18,165 nucleotides of DNA from an uncultured Atopobium sp. (lineage in GTDB: Bacteria > Actinomycetota > Coriobacteriia > Coriobacteriales > Atopobiaceae): NCBI GenBank assembly GCA_946647055.1, contig CAMPCT010000019.1:1-18165 (forward strand), written 5' to 3'. A model generated the notes under the pieces. That model saw only the letters and a list, made by a program, of their open reading frames with translations. It did no database searches and was not told where the DNA came from. The translations under genes were made by a program, and so were the position numbers. Position 1 is the stretch's first letter. Every line of letters begins with the position of its first letter. Below, piece by piece: positions 1-7,267 of this stretch.

Positions 1-141
1 ATCCCGATCTACCGCGCCTACAACTACCGCCTAAAGAGGGGCAAGCACCACTACACGCCGTCAAAGGTCGAGTACGACAAGATCTGCAAGAACAACGGCT
101 GGAAGCCCGAGGGCGTCAAGTTCTACGTCATCAAGAAGTAG
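1..141 (+). CDS. C-terminal end of a DUF5648-like surface/secreted protein (partial)
   Basis: Frame 1 is open from the first base to a TAG at 139-141, giving 46 residues. The segment begins IPIYRAYN, contains HHYTPSKVEYD and then NNGWKPEGVKFY. This spacing of Y-R-x-Y-N, H-(F/H)-Y-T and GW-x-x-EG-(I/V)-x-(F/W)-Y matches the repeat of the DUF5648 family, which usually sits at the C-terminus of large secreted or wall-associated proteins. The tail is lysine-rich and has no LPxTG sorting signal. Everything upstream is outside the window, so length, signal peptide and enzymatic domains cannot be judged. The family match is from memory of the consensus; that it is a genuine gene end is supported by the codon pattern and the following non-coding gap. 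Confidence 0.65.
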   Translation: MPIYRAYNYRLKRGKHHYTPSKVEYDKICKNNGWKPEGVKFYVIKK

Positions 142-174
142 GGGCGGTTCAGGGCAGAGGGACAGAGGTTCCGG

Positions 175-205
175 CTGGACAAAGGTACCTGTTACCTTTG
201 TCCAG
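175..205. repeat. Perfect 13-bp inverted repeat (GGACAAAGG...CCTTTGTCC hairpin)
   Basis: Arm 175-187 (ctggacaaaggta) is the exact reverse complement of arm 193-205, with a 5-nt loop cctgt. No T-tract follows on the plus strand, so it is a poor intrinsic terminator even though it follows a stop codon by only 33 nt. A second related word, CCCTTTGGTAC, follows at 231-241 and recurs in inverse orientation at 16939-16949. The hairpin resembles others at 3313-3340 and 16991-17017 and may belong to a dispersed palindrome family. The rest of the 142-280 gap holds only the ribosome-binding site of der. Confidence 0.7.
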
Positions 206-280
206 TACGGCGTTCACGGAGCCCACAAGTCCCTTTGGTACACTTGAGGCGTACGCGCCATTTAACGAGGGAGCACACGT

Positions 281-1594
281 ATGCCCAAGCCCATCGTCGC
301 CATCGTCGGCCGTCCCAACGTGGGCAAGTCGACGCTCGTCAACCGCATCGCACAGGACCGCGAGGCCATCGTCCACGAGTCGCGTGGCGTGACGCGCGAC
401 CGCTCGTATCATGAGGCCGATTGGTCCGGCCGGGAGTTCGTCCTCATCGACACCGGAGGCCTCGAGTCGCTCAAGTCAGACGACGTCTTTGCCTCGCGCA
501 TCCGCGAGCAGGCCGTCGCCGCCTGCGACGAGGCCGATGCCATCATCTTCGTCGTCGACGGCTCCGTGAGCGTCACCGACGAGGACGAGGAGGTCGCCCG
601 CGTCCTGCGCAAGACCAAGAAGCCCGTCTTCCTGGTCGTCAACAAGCTCGACAACCCCGACAACGACCAGGCGCTCTGGGAGTACTACGCGCTGGGCGTC
701 GGCGAGCCCCATCCCATCTCGGCGGTTCACGGGCATGGTACGGGAGACCTCCTCGACGAGGTCATCGCCGTCCTGCCGGAGCCCACGCCCGAGCCCGACT
801 ACGGCGACGTCATCAACGTCGCGATCGTCGGCAGGCCCAACGTGGGCAAGTCCTCGCTGCTCAACCGTCTTGTCGGCAAGCAACGCAGCATCGTGAGCGA
901 CATATCGGGCACCACGCGCGACGCCATCGACGTCGTGATTGACCACGAGGGCCAGCGCATCCGCCTGGTCGACACGGCCGGCATGCGCAAGCGCAGCCAG
1001 GTACACGAGGACGTCGAGTACTACAGCATGGTCCGCGGCCTGCGCGCCATGGACGAGGCCGACGTCTGCCTGCTCGTGGTCGATGCCTACGATGGCGTCA
1101 CCGAGCAGGACCAGAAGGTCGCCGCCATGGCCATCGAGCGCGGCTGCGCCCTGGGCATCCTGCTCAACAAGTGGGACCTTCTCGTCGAGGAGCAGCAGCG
1201 CACCGACTGCATGGACTCGCTCGCCCAGCGCATGACCTTTGCCACCTGGGCACCCGTCCTGCGCATCTCCGCCAAGACTGGTCGTTCCGTGGACAAGGTC
1301 CTCGACATGGCTTGCGCCGTCGCGGCCACGCACGCCTCGCGCGTGGGCACGCCCGCCCTCAACGACCTCATCACCAAGCTGCGCGAGACCGGCCACACGG
1401 TCGTCGACTTCAAGCGGCGCCTCAAGGTCCACTACGGCACGCAGACCATGACGGCCCCACCCACGTTCACGTTCTTCTGCAACGCGCCCGACCTCGTCGA
1501 TGACAACTACCAGCGCTATCTCGAGAACCGCCTGCGCGAGACCTTCGACCTCACCGGAACGCCCATCCGCCTGCGCTTCCGCAAGAAGGACTAG
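281..1594 (+). CDS. der: Ribosome biogenesis GTPase Der (EngA), double GTPase
   Basis: 437 residues, the usual Der length. Der binds the 50S subunit and uses GTP hydrolysis in its late assembly; it is cytoplasmic and essential in most bacteria. Two tandem G domains are visible: G1 GRPNVGKS at 10-17 with DTGG at 57-60 and NKLD at 121-124, then a second GRPNVGKS at 184-191 with DTAG and NKWD further on. A C-terminal KH-like domain follows and ends in the basic RLRFRKKD. The ATG is preceded by GAGGGAG at 267-273, a good Shine-Dalgarno match 7 nt upstream. It is the first gene of a probable operon with plsY (11-nt gap) and gpsA. In actinobacteria der commonly sits next to cmk and plsC genes; here the companion is plsY. 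Identification is essentially certain. Confidence 0.98.
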   Translation: MPKPIVAIVGRPNVGKSTLVNRIAQDREAIVHESRGVTRDRSYHEADWSGREFVLIDTGGLESLKSDDVFASRIREQAVAACDEADAIIFVVDGSVSVTDEDEEVARVLRKTKKPVFLVVNKLDNPDNDQALWEYYALGVGEPHPISAVHGHGTGDLLDEVIAVLPEPTPEPDYGDVINVAIVGRPNVGKSSLLNRLVGKQRSIVSDISGTTRDAIDVVIDHEGQRIRLVDTAGMRKRSQVHEDVEYYSMVRGLRAMDEADVCLLVVDAYDGVTEQDQKVAAMAIERGCALGILLNKWDLLVEEQQRTDCMDSLAQRMTFATWAPVLRISAKTGRSVDKVLDMACAVAATHASRVGTPALNDLITKLRETGHTVVDFKRRLKVHYGTQTMTAPPTFTFFCNAPDLVDDNYQRYLENRLRETFDLTGTPIRLRFRKKD

Positions 1595-1605
1595 GTGATG
1601 CCCCC

Positions 1606-2283
1606 ATGCCTCCGATGTCCATGACCGTGGCCGTCATCGTCGCCATGGCGATCACCTACTTCGTGTGCGGCATTCCCTTCGGGCTCATCGTCGCGTCCCG
1701 CATGGGGGGCATCGACGTCCGCAAGGTTGGTTCGGGCAACATCGGCACCACCAACGTCGCCCGCTCCGTCGGTGCGGGGGCGGCCGGCGTCACCTTCCTG
1801 CTCGACGTGGCGAAGGGCGTGGTCTGCACGCTCGTGGCGCGCATGGTCTTCGCACGTCTCTTCGCACAGGGGGACCTGTCCGCGATGGCTCCCTCGCAGG
1901 AGCTGGGGTTCATGGTCTCGTGGGTCTACCTCGCGACCATCGTGGGGCACGTCTTCTCGTGCTATCTGGGCTTCCACGGCGGCAAGGGCATTGCCGTGGG
2001 GCTGGGCGGTGCCCTTGGGTTCATTCCCATCGCTGGCCTGCTCGCCCTCGCGTGCTTCATCGCCGTCGTCGCCGCCACGCGCTACGTGTCCGCTGGCTCC
2101 ATCACCGCCGCGGTCGTCCTGCCCATCTGGACCCTGGTCTTCTACCACCCGCGTCTCTGGGCCCTCGTCCCCATCCTCATCGTCTCGTGCATCGTCGTGT
2201 GGGCCCATAGGGGCAACATCAAGAAGCTCATGGCGGGCAACGAGAACAAGCTCTCGTTCCACAAGAAGGGGGATGTCGCCTGA
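1606..2283 (+). CDS. plsY: Acyl-phosphate:glycerol-3-phosphate acyltransferase PlsY
   Basis: 225 residues. PlsY is an integral membrane enzyme that transfers an acyl chain from acyl-phosphate to the sn-1 position of glycerol-3-phosphate, the first committed step of phospholipid synthesis. The three family motifs are present: GSGNIGTTN at 42-50 (G3P/phosphate binding), GFHGGKGIAVGLG at 122-134, and HRGNIKKLMAGNENK at 201-215. Hydrophobic stretches alternate with these motifs, in line with the multi-pass topology. The exact start is uncertain: Met1, Met4 and Met6 are all possible and the ribosome-binding site is weak, so translation may depend on coupling to der, which ends 11 nt before. Its stop codon shares a base with the gpsA start (TGATG), placing the G3P consumer and the G3P producer in one transcript. 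Confidence 0.96.
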   Translation: MPPMSMTVAVIVAMAITYFVCGIPFGLIVASRMGGIDVRKVGSGNIGTTNVARSVGAGAAGVTFLLDVAKGVVCTLVARMVFARLFAQGDLSAMAPSQELGFMVSWVYLATIVGHVFSCYLGFHGGKGIAVGLGGALGFIPIAGLLALACFIAVVAATRYVSAGSITAAVVLPIWTLVFYHPRLWALVPILIVSCIVVWAHRGNIKKLMAGNENKLSFHKKGDVA

Positions 2284-3296
2284 TGGCCGATAAGGTCGCC
2301 GTCATTGGCGCCGGCTCCTGGGGGACCGCGGTCGCGGGCCTGGTCGCGCGCCATGCCGACGAGGTCATGCTGTGGGCGCACTCCCAGGCAGTGACCGACG
2401 GCATCAACACGTCCCATGCCAACCCACGCTACCTCGTCGACTACCGGCTTCCCGACAACATACGATCGACGACCTCGCTCACACGGGCGGCAGACGGCGC
2501 CGAGGCGATATTTGTCGTGACCCCCTCGTCGCACGTCCGCGCCACCTGCGAGGGGCTCGCGGGGCATGTGCCCGACGAGGTTCCCGTCGCCGTCCTCGCC
2601 AAGGGCATCGAGCTCGGCTCCGCCAAGACGATGTCGGAGGTGGCCGACGAGGCGCTTGGCGGCCACGAGCGCATCTGTGCGCTCTCGGGACCCAACCACG
2701 CCGAGGAGGTCTGCCGCGGCATGATCTCGGCCGCGGTCATCGCCTCTCGTGACGCACGCGCGGCCGAGGGCATACGTTCGCTGGTCATCGACCGCAGCTT
2801 CCGAGCCTACGTCACCGACGACGTGACGGGGGTCGAGGTCTGCGGTGCGGTCAAGAACGTCATAGCCATCGCCTGCGGCGTCGCCGCGGGCATAGGCCTG
2901 GGTGACAACACCCTTGCCGTCATCATGACGCGTGGCCTCGCCGAGATGGGCAGGTTCGTCTCGTCGCTGGGTGGCGACCCCATCACCTGCATGGGCCTTG
3001 CCGGCATGGGCGACCTCATCGCCACCTGCACGTCGCGGCACTCGCGCAACCGCTCGTTTGGCGTGGGGCTCGCCGGTGGCCAGACGCTCGAGGAGTACGA
3101 GTCCGCCACGCACATGGTCGTCGAGGGGGCGCGGGCGGCGCTCAGCGTCCACGGCATCTCCGTGGAGCGGTCGGTCGAGGCTCCCATCACCTGTGCCGTG
3201 CGCAACCTCATCACGGGCGAGCGGTCGGTCGAGGGTGCGATGGGGGACCTGCTCGACCGTTTGCCGCACGACGAGTTCTACGGGTTTGACGAGTGA
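2283..3296 (+). CDS. gpsA: Glycerol-3-phosphate dehydrogenase [NAD(P)+]
   Basis: 337 residues. GpsA reduces dihydroxyacetone phosphate to sn-glycerol-3-phosphate in the cytoplasm and supplies the glycerol backbone for lipids. The N-terminal Rossmann motif is GAGSWGTA at 9-16; the LAKGIE element with its conserved Lys is at 105-110; GPNHAEEV is at 136-143; the catalytic lysine lies in GAVKNV (Lys191); GLAGMGDL at 238-245 and RNRSFG at 255-260 complete the substrate domain. The ATG overlaps the plsY stop by one base, so translation is probably coupled. A different G3P-linked flavoprotein (GlpA-like) lies about 7 kb downstream. No lesion is seen. Confidence 0.97.
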   Translation: MADKVAVIGAGSWGTAVAGLVARHADEVMLWAHSQAVTDGINTSHANPRYLVDYRLPDNIRSTTSLTRAADGAEAIFVVTPSSHVRATCEGLAGHVPDEVPVAVLAKGIELGSAKTMSEVADEALGGHERICALSGPNHAEEVCRGMISAAVIASRDARAAEGIRSLVIDRSFRAYVTDDVTGVEVCGAVKNVIAIACGVAAGIGLGDNTLAVIMTRGLAEMGRFVSSLGGDPITCMGLAGMGDLIATCTSRHSRNRSFGVGLAGGQTLEEYESATHMVVEGARAALSVHGISVERSVEAPITCAVRNLITGERSVEGAMGDLLDRLPHDEFYGFDE

Positions 3297-3312
3297 ATAA
3301 TGGGGCATACTG

Positions 3313-3340
3313 GACAAAAGGGGAGCATACCCTTGTTGTC
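3313..3340. repeat. Hairpin with GACAA...TTGTC outer stem, gpsA-rpe gap
   Basis: Arm gacaaaaggg (3313-3322) pairs with ccctt (3330-3334) and ttgtc (3336-3340), with a single bulged G at 3335 and a 7-nt loop. The layout (GACAA, a G-run, loop, complementary C-run, one bulged base, TTGTC) is nearly the same as the hairpin at 16991-17017. No T-tract follows, so a role as a simple terminator for gpsA is not well supported. A second, imperfect hairpin at 3338-3360 (stem gtcag/ctgac plus cag/ctg, one mismatch) overlaps it by three bases, so the two could be alternatives in the rpe leader. Confidence 0.5.
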
Positions 3341-3383
3341 AGACAGGAGCTCTGCCTGACGCAGCAGTCGAGAGGAGATTGGC

Positions 3384-4073
3384 ATGTTTGAGAACATCAG
3401 CGAAACGACCCTCATTTCGCCGTCGATTCTGTCCGTGGACCTGCTCAGGCTCGGCGACGAGCTCGAGCTCATCCGCGATGCGGACTTCGTCCACTTCGAC
3501 GTCATGGACGGCGTCTTCGTCCCCAACCTCTCGTATGGCCCGCCCGTCCTCAAGGCGGTCAAGCGCGGGACCAAGCTTCCCCTCGACGTCCACCTCATGA
3601 TCGACAAGCCCGACACCAGGGTCGACGCCTACATCGATGCCGGTGCCGACATCGTGACCATCCACTACGAGTCGACCAACCATGCCCATCGCGTCATCCG
3701 CCGCATCCGCGACCGTGGCGCCAAGGCCGGCATCGCGCTCAACCCCGCCACGCCCGTCAGCATGCTCGACCCGCTCATCACCGAGGTCGACCTGGTCCTG
3801 CTCATGTCCGTCGACCCGGGCTTTGGCGGTCAGGCCTTCATCGAGTCGACCATCCCCAAGATCAAGCAGCTGCGCGACCTCTGCAAGCGCTATCACGTGA
3901 AGCCGTGGATCGAGGTCGACGGCGGCATTGACACCGACAACGCCGACAACGTCTGTGCTGCTGGCGCCAATGTGCTCGTTGCCGGGAGCTCGATCTTTGG
4001 CAAGGACGACGTCCCCGGTGCCGTCCGTGCGCTGCGCGAGGCGGGCAACATCGGCAACCTGCGGAGATTCTAG
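3384..4073 (+). CDS. rpe: Ribulose-phosphate 3-epimerase
   Basis: 229 residues, normal for the family. It interconverts D-ribulose 5-phosphate and D-xylulose 5-phosphate in the non-oxidative pentose phosphate pathway (cytoplasmic TIM barrel, divalent metal). Visible motifs: SPSILS near the N-terminus; HFDVMDG at 37-43 with metal ligand His37 and catalytic Asp39; His70 in DVHLM; LMSVDPGFGGQ at 140-150; and EVDGGI with the second catalytic Asp179. GAGGAG at 3372-3377 is a strong ribosome-binding site 6 nt before the ATG. It follows an 87-bp gap containing hairpins, so it probably begins its own transcript. The cysteine desulfurase gene starts 3 nt after its stop. Confidence 0.97.
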   Translation: MFENISETTLISPSILSVDLLRLGDELELIRDADFVHFDVMDGVFVPNLSYGPPVLKAVKRGTKLPLDVHLMIDKPDTRVDAYIDAGADIVTIHYESTNHAHRVIRRIRDRGAKAGIALNPATPVSMLDPLITEVDLVLLMSVDPGFGGQAFIESTIPKIKQLRDLCKRYHVKPWIEVDGGIDTDNADNVCAAGANVLVAGSSIFGKDDVPGAVRALREAGNIGNLRRF

Positions 4074-4076
4074 GGC

Positions 4077-5246
4077 ATGTCGGGACGCCTCCACTATTTG
4101 GACTATGCCGCGTCGGCGCCTCTTCGCTCGGAGGCGCTCGACGCGCAGGCGCGCTACCGATCGCTCCCGCATTCCTGTGCCAATCCCAACTCGCTGCACA
4201 CGTTGGGGAGGCAGGCCGCCGCGTCCCTTGGTGAGGCGCGGCGTGTTCTTGCCGCGGCTGTGGGCGGCGGCTTCAGGGCCGGAGACGTCGTCTTCACCTC
4301 GGGTGGCACCGAGTCCAACAACCTGGCGGTCTATGGCATAGCCGAAGGCGCCCGGGCGGCCGACCGCAGGCGCACCCGCGTCATCATCTCGGCAATCGAG
4401 CACGACTCGGTCCTCGACCTCGCGCCCTCCCTCAGGCATCGCGGCTTCGACGTCGACATCGCTCCCGCGCGTCGCGACGGCACGGTCGACCTCGACGCGC
4501 TCTCCGGCATGGTCGACGAGAGCTGCGCCCTCGTGAGCGTCATGTGCGCCAACAACGAGACCGGCGTGATTCAGCCCGTGGCACGCATCGCAGCCCTGTG
4601 CCGTGCCCATGGCGTCCCCTTCCACACCGATGCGGTGCAGGCGTTCGGACGCATCCCCATCGAGGTGGGGGACGTCTCCGCCGTGAGCGTCGCCGGGCAC
4701 AAGATCGGGGCTCCGCTTGGGACGGGCGCCCTGCTCCTGCGCGGACGCTGTCCCTTCAGGCCCCAGGGCTTTGGTGGGGGACAGGAGTCGGGCAGGCGGC
4801 CGGGAACCCAGGACGTCTGCGGTGCGGTCACGTTCGCCGAGGTCGCACGAATCGTCATGACAGACATGCCACGCGTTCGCCAGGTCGTCGCGGCGCGCGC
4901 CCAGGGCCTCTACGACCGGCTCTGTGCCCCGGGGACGGGCATCGTCCCCACCACCTCAGCGATCGTCGACGAGGGACGTCTCCCCGGCATCGTCAGCATC
5001 ATGGTGGAGGGCTGCGACTCCGAGTCCCTGCTGCTCAGGCTCGATGCCGCAGGATACGAGGTCTCGGCGGGGAGTGCCTGCTCGAGTGCCTCGCTCGACC
5101 CCAGCCACGTGCTCTCCGCGATGGGTATTCCTCGAGACCTGGCCTTTGGGTCGCTGCGCATATCCTTCGACGAGCGAGTGGACGAGGGCGTGCTTGCGGG
5201 CTTTGCGGATACTCTCCTCACAATAGCCAAGGACCTCAGGCGCTAG
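4077..5246 (+). CDS. Cysteine desulfurase (NifS/IscS family, PLP enzyme)
   Basis: 389 residues. It removes sulfur from cysteine, giving alanine and an enzyme persulfide used for iron-sulfur clusters, tRNA thiolation or cofactors. The fold-type I PLP pattern is clear: LDYAASAP at 8-15, TSGGTESNNLA at 74-84, the PLP-stacking His109 in IEHDSV, NNETGVIQP at 159-167, the Schiff-base lysine Lys209 in SVAGHKIG, and catalytic Cys335 in SAGSACSSAS. The ATG follows the rpe stop by 3 nt, so the two are probably co-transcribed. No scaffold gene (iscU/sufU) and no mnmA lies next to it, so which sulfur acceptor it serves cannot be read from context. Naming it IscS or NifS specifically would be over-interpretation. 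Confidence 0.94.
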   Translation: MSGRLHYLDYAASAPLRSEALDAQARYRSLPHSCANPNSLHTLGRQAAASLGEARRVLAAAVGGGFRAGDVVFTSGGTESNNLAVYGIAEGARAADRRRTRVIISAIEHDSVLDLAPSLRHRGFDVDIAPARRDGTVDLDALSGMVDESCALVSVMCANNETGVIQPVARIAALCRAHGVPFHTDAVQAFGRIPIEVGDVSAVSVAGHKIGAPLGTGALLLRGRCPFRPQGFGGGQESGRRPGTQDVCGAVTFAEVARIVMTDMPRVRQVVAARAQGLYDRLCAPGTGIVPTTSAIVDEGRLPGIVSIMVEGCDSESLLLRLDAAGYEVSAGSACSSASLDPSHVLSAMGIPRDLAFGSLRISFDERVDEGVLAGFADTLLTIAKDLRR

Positions 5247-5252
5247 CGCGGC

Positions 5253-5258
5253 TATACT
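5253..5258 (+). promoter_or_regulatory. Possible -10 element (TATACT) upstream of the zinc-ribbon gene operon
   Basis: TATACT lies just after the cysteine desulfurase stop and 68 nt upstream of the next start codon, the only strong -10-like hexamer in this 79-bp gap. No recognisable TTGACA-like hexamer stands at 16-18 nt spacing, so support is limited to the hexamer and its position. A small perfect hairpin (cggggc/gccccg, 5280-5298) lies between it and the ribosome-binding site. Confidence 0.3.
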
Positions 5259-5325
5259 CTACCTGTGAACATCATGTGACGGGGCCCATCGTGCCCCGCC
5301 CTTCCACGTGAGGAGAGGGGACGTC

Positions 5326-6045
5326 ATGGATGACGGTGCAGCGCTTCTGCGCCTACAGGAGATCGACCTTGAGCTCGCCCGTGTCAACAAGGCCCTCGAG
5401 GACCTCCCACAACGCGAGAAGGCCCTACAGGTCCGCAATGCCCTGAAGAGCCTCTCCCGCGACATCACGAAGCTGGCGGGGCTGCGCAAGGACGTCGAGA
5501 TCGAGATCTCGGACAACCGCGACGAGCGCGTGGCGACCGAGCTCCTCGTCACGGACGCCCAGTCGACCGTCGAGGACAACGCGAACGACTACCGTGCCCT
5601 GTCGGATCTCGAGCTGCGCCTCACGAACCTCGCCAAGCGGCTCGAGAAGCTCGACTACGACCATGCCGAGCTCGAGGCCAAGCTCGCGGCCTACCTCGAC
5701 AAGGAGCAGCAGGCACAGCAGCTCAAGGCCCGCCTCGAGAGGCAGGAGTCCGCGCTGGTCGAGTCGTTCAAGCAGGACGCCAACGAGCTCCTCCAGCGAC
5801 GCAAGGCCCTGGGGGAGGAGCGTGCCGCGTTGGTCGAGGACCTTCCCGAGGGACTCCTCAACCGCTATGCGGCCGCCCTCAAGCGCTTTGGCGGCCAGGC
5901 GGTCGAGCGTCTGGACGGCAACCGCCCCACGGCGTGCCGCGTGACCCTGCAGCCCAGCAGCTACTCGGACCTCCGTGGCAAGACCGGCATCACCACCTGC
6001 CCCTACTGCCGCAGGCTCCTCGTGCTTGACAGAGGGGAGGAGTGA
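5326..6045 (+). CDS. Coiled-coil protein with a degenerate C-terminal zinc ribbon (CT398/DUF164-like)
   Basis: 239 residues from the ATG at 5326, chosen because AGGAGAGGGG at 5311-5320 stands just upstream; a GTG at 5308 would lie before this site. Residues about 1-175 are heptad-rich, charged and proline-poor, predicting a long helical hairpin. The C-terminus resembles the zf-RING_7 zinc ribbon of the CT398/DUF164 family, whose members form an elongated coiled coil; cellular function is not settled. The second knuckle CPYC is intact (Cys225, Cys228), but the first has only Cys204, with Pro201 where the first cysteine is expected, so only three of four ligands remain. The gene heads a tight run with coaBC, nfo and an ABC-F gene; the coaBC start lies 1 nt beyond its stop. 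Confidence 0.85.
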   Translation: MDDGAALLRLQEIDLELARVNKALEDLPQREKALQVRNALKSLSRDITKLAGLRKDVEIEISDNRDERVATELLVTDAQSTVEDNANDYRALSDLELRLTNLAKRLEKLDYDHAELEAKLAAYLDKEQQAQQLKARLERQESALVESFKQDANELLQRRKALGEERAALVEDLPEGLLNRYAAALKRFGGQAVERLDGNRPTACRVTLQPSSYSDLRGKTGITTCPYCRRLLVLDRGEE

Positions 6046-6046
6046 C

Positions 6047-7264
6047 TTGGAGAACCCAAGGGTATTGCTGTGCGTCACGGGCGGCATCGCCGCCTACAAG
6101 GCCTGTGAGGTGCTGCGCGGTCTCCAGAAGGCCGGTTGCGACGTTCGCGTTGCCATGACAGAGTCCGCACGACGCTTTGTGGGCGAGGTGACCTTCGAGG
6201 CCCTCTCTGGCGCCCCCGTCGCCTTCGACCTCTTTGGGCATGCGGAGTCCGCCATACCGCACATCCAGCTGTCCGGCTGGGCCGACGTGGCCCTCGTGTG
6301 CCCCTGCACGGCAAACGTCATGGCAAAGGTCGCCCACGGCATCGCCGACGACTGCGTGTCGGCCACGCTGCTCGCCTGCGACGTGCCCGTCCTCGTCGCA
6401 CCCGCCATGAACACCCGGATGTGGGAGAACCCTGCCACGCAGGACAACCTCGCGACGCTCGAGGCACGGGGCGTCTCGCTCGTGCTTCCCGCCGAGGGCC
6501 GGTTGGCCTGTGGCGACGTGGGCACCGGCAAGCTTGCCTCCGTCGACGAGATCGTCGACGCCACCCTGGGCGAGCTGTGGGCCGCAAGGAACGGCCGCCC
6601 CCTTGCGGGCAGGTCCGTCGTCATCACGGCCGGTCCCACCCATGAGGCCATCGACCCCGTCCGCTTTATCGCAAACGCGAGCTCGGGAAAGATGGGCTAC
6701 GCCCTCGCGCGGGCCGCGCGCGATGCCGGCGCCTCCGTCACGCTCGTGTCGGGCCCCGTGGCCCTCGCCGCCCCCCACGACGTCGAGGTCGTGAGGGTCA
6801 CGTGCGCGGCACAGATGCTCGAGGCCACCTGTCGCGCCTTCGAGGGGGCGGACGTCGCCATCCTTGCCGCCGCCGTGGCGGACTACACGCCGGCCTCCCC
6901 AGCCGACCACAAGCTCAAGAAGGCCCACGAGCACCTCGACACCGTCGAGCTCGTCGAGACGGCCGACATCCTCGCCACGGTCAGCGCGGCAAAGGGGTGT
7001 CGCGTGGTGGTGGGCTTTGCCGCCGAGACCAACGACCTCGTCGCCAACGCCACCGCCAAGCTCAGCCGCAAGGGCTGCGACATGATCGTCGCCAACGACG
7101 TGTCGCGCGCCGAGTCGACCTTTGGGTCCGACACCAACCGCGTGACCCTGGTGACTCCCGATGGCTCCGAGCAGCTCGAGCTCATGAGCAAGGACGACGT
7201 GGCGCACGCGATCGTATGTCGCGTCGCCGGCCTGCTCGCCCAAGGGTCGTCCGAGGGGGCATAG
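6047..7264 (+). CDS. coaBC: Bifunctional phosphopantothenoylcysteine decarboxylase / phosphopantothenate-cysteine ligase
   Basis: 405 residues with a TTG start at 6047. An ATG in the same frame would lie inside the preceding gene, whereas the TTG has GAGGGGAGGAG just upstream and directly precedes the conserved start ENPRVLLCVTGGIAAYKA. The product makes 4'-phosphopantetheine for coenzyme A. CoaC (FMN) part: TGGIAAYKA at 11-19, catalytic His72 in HIQLSGWAD, PAMNTRMWENPAT at 119-131, and active-site Cys155 in LACGDVGTGKL. CoaB part: TAGPTHEAIDPVRFIAN at 194-210 with the key Asn210, SSGKMG at 212-217, the lysines of DHKLKK at 287-292, and FAAETND at 324-330. Domains are complete and in the usual order. 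The nfo gene starts 3 nt after its stop. Confidence 0.96.
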   Translation: MENPRVLLCVTGGIAAYKACEVLRGLQKAGCDVRVAMTESARRFVGEVTFEALSGAPVAFDLFGHAESAIPHIQLSGWADVALVCPCTANVMAKVAHGIADDCVSATLLACDVPVLVAPAMNTRMWENPATQDNLATLEARGVSLVLPAEGRLACGDVGTGKLASVDEIVDATLGELWAARNGRPLAGRSVVITAGPTHEAIDPVRFIANASSGKMGYALARAARDAGASVTLVSGPVALAAPHDVEVVRVTCAAQMLEATCRAFEGADVAILAAAVADYTPASPADHKLKKAHEHLDTVELVETADILATVSAAKGCRVVVGFAAETNDLVANATAKLSRKGCDMIVANDVSRAESTFGSDTNRVTLVTPDGSEQLELMSKDDVAHAIVCRVAGLLAQGSSEGA

Positions 7265-7267
7265 GGC

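Noticed and set aside
175..205. Intrinsic terminator for the upstream gene
   Set aside because: The stem is perfect but no T-tract follows; it fits better as a member of the recurring palindromes, although some effect on termination cannot be excluded.
476..1432. Minus-strand open frame opposite der
   Set aside because: Antisense shadow of a certain gene; no ribosome-binding site or domain, and composition rich in Asp, Val, Gly and Ala.
2142..4700. Minus-strand open frames opposite gpsA, rpe and the cysteine desulfurase
   Set aside because: Same antisense-shadow composition, and the plus-strand genes are complete with conserved catalytic residues.
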